The position numbers and the translations under genes were made by a program. From assembly GCF_006874705.1 (NCBI RefSeq), contig NZ_CP035382.1, positions 4,340,001 to 4,404,000 on the forward strand: a DNA stretch of 64,000 nt, read 5' to 3'. Source of the DNA: Leclercia adecarboxylata (GTDB taxonomy: Bacteria > Pseudomonadota > Gammaproteobacteria > Enterobacterales > Enterobacteriaceae). Positions 61,949 to 64,000 of this stretch are shown here, in pieces. Within the stretch, counting starts at the first letter, position 1, and each line of letters starts with the position of its first letter. Under the pieces are notes generated by a model, which saw nothing but the letters and a program-made list of their open reading frames with translations, had not been told where the DNA came from and ran no database searches.

Positions 61949-62041
61949 ACGAAGGCAGTAATCCATCGTTGGAACGAAATTAACACAGATTCCGGAAAAG
62001 TAAATAGCTGAAGCTTGAAACGTAAGCTATTTCCGTGAGCG

Positions 62042-62824
62042 CTATCGCGTTATCTGTTTCAGCTGCGCCTCTGCCCAAGCCTCTTCGATATCAAATTTCG
62101 TGATCAGCTGATCGTAGAATGGCTTGACCGACTTTTCCCAGGTGGCGACAGTAATCGCATCAGTGATTAGGCAGACGGCCGCGTATGCCTCAGTCGAAGG
62201 GATTCGCTCATAACCTCGCCCGGCGCAGCGTTTGCAGTCGGCCAGAACCGGAACACCCTGCTGATCGGTCAGTTCTTTGCTTACCGCTTTACCGCGTCCG
62301 CGGCAGTCGCTGCATGCCGCGCTGACCTGGCCTGCGCCATTGCATTTTTTGCAGAGCACCTTAACGGTCTCCTGAACCTTCACCATGCCGGCCACGGTCA
62401 TCTTACCTTCCGGCTTGCGGTATTTATTGGTGAAGACGTCGGCCAGGATGAAGCCGGCTCCAGCACAGCAATCGCACTGCTTAACGCTGGCGGCGCTACG
62501 GGAATAATCCTCGAAAGCGAATGCGGCCAGCTGGCGCATCACCAGTGGCTTAACTCCGGCTTCCAGCTTGCGCAGCGCGGCAACCTTATCGCATTTGGTC
62601 AGCGCGTACTCGGCCAGCAGCGCGATCGCCCTCTCCCGGTCGTTGTTGCTGATCCCCATCTTTCCGAGGAAAGCGCTGTAGCCCATGGCGGCGCGTTCCT
62701 GCGTCATGCCCATGGCAGCCATGATATCTGTGCCGGTGAGCGAGTCTGAACCAGTGGCGCGCGGGGAGTCGCTGATCATCGTGGATTTTGCAAAGTGGTA
62801 TTTCACGGTGTTTTCGAGGTTCAC
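62042..62824 (-). CDS. Late antiterminator Q, phage-82 type
   Basis: This 260-residue protein lets RNA polymerase pass terminators in the late operon. It starts with GTG after AGGAG. Four DnaJ-like CxxCxGxG elements form a zinc-binding region (CCAGAGF, CKKCNGAG, CSDCRGRG, CKRCAGRG) between residues about 115 and 200. That is the type 2 Q (antiterm) layout. It is followed by a hairpin-rich leader and the lysis genes. The GTG overlaps the stop of the preceding small gene. Confidence 0.87.
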   Translation of the reverse strand: MNLENTVKYHFAKSTMISDSPRATGSDSLTGTDIMAAMGMTQERAAMGYSAFLGKMGISNNDRERAIALLAEYALTKCDKVAALRKLEAGVKPLVMRQLAAFAFEDYSRSAASVKQCDCCAGAGFILADVFTNKYRKPEGKMTVAGMVKVQETVKVLCKKCNGAGQVSAACSDCRGRGKAVSKELTDQQGVPVLADCKRCAGRGYERIPSTEAYAAVCLITDAITVATWEKSVKPFYDQLITKFDIEEAWAEAQLKQITR

Positions 62825-62961
62825 GCTGCTGCTCCTGCAATCTGGTAAATGCGGATAAAGTTACGAAGGATGCGATAGTCCACCAGCACACTTCCCGGGT
62901 GGCGATAAATGCGGAGGCGCAGCCAGCGCATGCGAAGCGATTCGATCAGTTCTGGTTTCAT
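62821..62961 (-). CDS. Small basic phage protein, 46 residues
   Basis: The ATG at 62961 overlaps the RusA stop (ATGA), and the stop overlaps the GTG of Q. The product begins [20 protein letters not shown] and ends YQIAGAAA, Arg-rich with an amphipathic character. The double coupling makes it very likely real. Family unknown. Confidence 0.7.
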   Translation of the reverse strand: MKPELIESLRMRWLRLRIYRHPGSVLVDYRILRNFIRIYQIAGAAA

Positions 62962-63320
62962 GCTGGCTCCAGCTCGGTGATGGTCAATTCCAGTTTGCCG
63001 CCCTTGACGATCGGCATCCGTTTTACGCGGTAATCGTCAACCTGCTGGTCGTCCTGCCAGAACCCAGCTTTGGTCAGCGCGTCGAATGCAGCCTTCTGCA
63101 GGTTGTCCAGGTCCCGGCGGCGGCGGTCAGGCATGTGGCATTCAATGCGGATCTTTACCGCCGCGGTGATTCCTATATCCAGCATCTCGTCTTTGATGAT
63201 TTGGGCGACGCGGTCGCGGTAGGTCAGCCCTTCGGTGCTGATATGCGTGCGCCCGCGGTTGTGCCGGTAATAGCGGTTATTGCTCGGCGGCCACGGCAGC
63301 GTGATGTTGTAAGTCTTCAT
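62958..63320 (-). CDS. rusA: Holliday junction resolvase RusA
   Basis: This 120-residue endonuclease cuts Holliday junctions during phage recombination. The start [19 protein letters not shown] is typical. Catalytic aspartates fall on D70, D72 and D91, exactly as in E. coli RusA, with the basic run RRRR before them. The ATG at 63320 overlaps the DUF1364 stop. Confidence 0.93.
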   Translation of the reverse strand: MKTYNITLPWPPSNNRYYRHNRGRTHISTEGLTYRDRVAQIIKDEMLDIGITAAVKIRIECHMPDRRRRDLDNLQKAAFDALTKAGFWQDDQQVDDYRVKRMPIVKGGKLELTITELEPA

Positions 63321-63607
63321 GCCTTCACCAGTTCCTCTTTCAGCCAGATAACCTGCGTGCGGGCCATGCCTTCCAGCGCGCACTCCTTTGCATATTCCGC
63401 ATCCACCAGGCGGGTGCGTCGGTCTATTTCGTCGTGGCAGCTGCTGCATGCGATGGTGGCGATCAGGTCAGGCGGCTTTATGCCGGTACCGCACAGTCCA
63501 GCCAGGCGAATATGCGCCAGAACGGATGTTTCAGGATTGCCATTGCACACGCCGGGGATCCGCACCTGACATTCGCGGCCGCGGGCCGCTTTGCGTAAAT
63601 CAGCCAT
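63317..63607 (-). CDS. DUF1364 protein (NinG-related)
   Basis: This 96-residue zinc-binding protein reads [21 protein letters not shown], then [33 protein letters not shown]. The Cys and His pattern recalls HNH-type folds. It is common in the nin-like region beside rusA. GGGGGTG supports the ATG at 63607; a GTG at 63613 overlaps the previous stop. Confidence 0.8.
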   Translation of the reverse strand: MADLRKAARGRECQVRIPGVCNGNPETSVLAHIRLAGLCGTGIKPPDLIATIACSSCHDEIDRRTRLVDAEYAKECALEGMARTQVIWLKEELVKA

Positions 63608-63609
63608 GC

Positions 63610-63810
63610 TCACCCCCAGACCTTTTGGCGGAACGTACGCGGCGTGGGCTCGAGGTACTTCACCTCCTGCCGCTCAACGCTGACGGTCCAGGTGAGGTAA
63701 TCACGATTAAGGCTGCGCGTTACGGCTACCCCGCGCCGCTGGTACTGCCGCTGAAGTTCATCGGCCTGCTCGGTTGTGCATTCGGTGTAGTGGAACCATG
63801 ATTTCGCCAT
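63610..63810 (-). CDS. Small phage protein, 66 residues
   Basis: The product MAKSWFHYTECTTEQADELQ is followed by QRRGVAVTRSLNRDYLTWTV, a compact soluble protein of the nin-like region. It is coupled to DUF1364 by overlap and starts 4 bases after the DUF1367 stop. Function unknown. Confidence 0.7.
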   Translation of the reverse strand: MAKSWFHYTECTTEQADELQRQYQRRGVAVTRSLNRDYLTWTVSVERQEVKYLEPTPRTFRQKVWG

Positions 63811-63814
63811 CTGG

Positions 63815-64000
63815 TCAGCCCCCGAAGCTCAGCAGTTGCGCAGCGGCGTTCTCAGCCTCGCGCTGGTCCCTGAATGAGCGCGACAATATCCAGCGCCAAA
63901 GAACATCGAGCGCGGCTTTGTAGAGCTGCTGAAACTCGGTCTCGTCCATATTGGCGAAGGCGATACTGCGGGGGTGTTTCCGGAGAGTTCCGTCTGGCAG
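63815..64000 (-). CDS. DUF1367 family protein, C-terminal part
   Basis: Only the last 61 residues are in the window. The end (KHPRSIAFANMDETEFQQLYKAALDVLWRW) matches DUF1367 proteins of lambdoid phages, which lie near the replication and recombination genes. The gene continues past the right edge. Confidence 0.7.
   Translation of the reverse strand: MPDGTLRKHPRSIAFANMDETEFQQLYKAALDVLWRWILSRSFRDQREAENAAAQLLSFGG

Larger units (their letters stand above)
31483..64000 (-). mobile_element. Tailed prophage, left end to beyond the window
   Basis: A nearly complete late region of a siphovirus-like temperate phage is transcribed leftward. From right to left come nin-like genes, antiterminator Q, lysis, terminase, head, connectors, tail, tailspike and umuDC. 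The integrase and immunity region must lie beyond 64000. The left limit is approximate. No structural frame is broken, so the late region looks intact except for the intron in the umuDC leader. Confidence 0.9.

Noticed and set aside
61670..62041. tRNA gene in the Q-lysis gap
   Set aside because: No cloverleaf with acceptor, anticodon and T arms could be built on either strand; hairpins there fit terminators.

Overview
The window comes from a member of the Enterobacteriaceae, in or near Klebsiella, Enterobacter or Leclercia. The evidence is the gene order nifJ(ydbK)-ompN, hslJ-ldhA, ydbH-ynbE-ydbL, feaR-feaB, tynA and paaZ/paaABCDEFGHIJK, with proteins nearly co-linear with those of E. coli. 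BIME/REP elements of the enteric type and a likely MicC locus between nifJ and ompN support this. No species call is possible from this stretch alone.

Bases 1-18277 form a complete aromatic-amine and phenylacetate catabolic island. TynA (periplasmic copper amine oxidase) turns phenylethylamine or tyramine into the aldehyde, and FeaB oxidises that to the acid. PaaK makes the CoA ester, PaaABCE (with PaaD) epoxidises the ring, PaaG isomerises it, PaaZ opens the ring and oxidises the aldehyde, and PaaF, PaaH, PaaI and PaaJ complete beta-oxidation-like breakdown. FeaR activates the upper part and PaaX-type sites lie between the divergent paaA and paaZ. A secreted SdsA1/YjcS-type alkyl sulfatase bracketed by BIMEs sits between tynA and feaB.

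Bases 18278-31250 are ordinary core genome: the YdbH-YnbE-YdbL envelope lipid-transport set, ldhA, hslJ, ydbJ, nifJ, a MicC-like sRNA, ompN, a KTSC protein, a GFA-family protein and an unknown periplasmic protein. Several tiny reading frames with good ribosome sites were not previously obvious (21632-21934 and 31037-31249).

From about 31480 to beyond the right edge lies a tailed prophage transcribed leftward. Read from right to left it has a nin-like region (DUF1367, a 66-aa protein, DUF1364, RusA), a phage-82-type antiterminator Q, lysis genes (two holin-like proteins, GH108 endolysin, Rz/Rz1), terminase, DUF1073 portal, head morphogenesis protein, DUF2213 scaffold/protease, decoration protein, major capsid, connectors, major tail protein, tape measure, tail tip, tailspike and a UmuDC pair. 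Accessory genes with their own terminators or unusual composition interrupt the structural modules: an AbiGi/DUF2971-like protein, two lipoproteins beside the tape measure, a two-gene membrane/beta-solenoid cassette and small membrane proteins on the opposite strand.

The most striking feature is a 1,909-bp group II intron (33484-35392) inserted at the very edge of the LexA box of the prophage umuDC operon. Removing it rebuilds a canonical umuDC operator and leader, and an EBS1 hexamer complementary to the 5' exon is present. The intron therefore stands between the SOS promoter and umuD.
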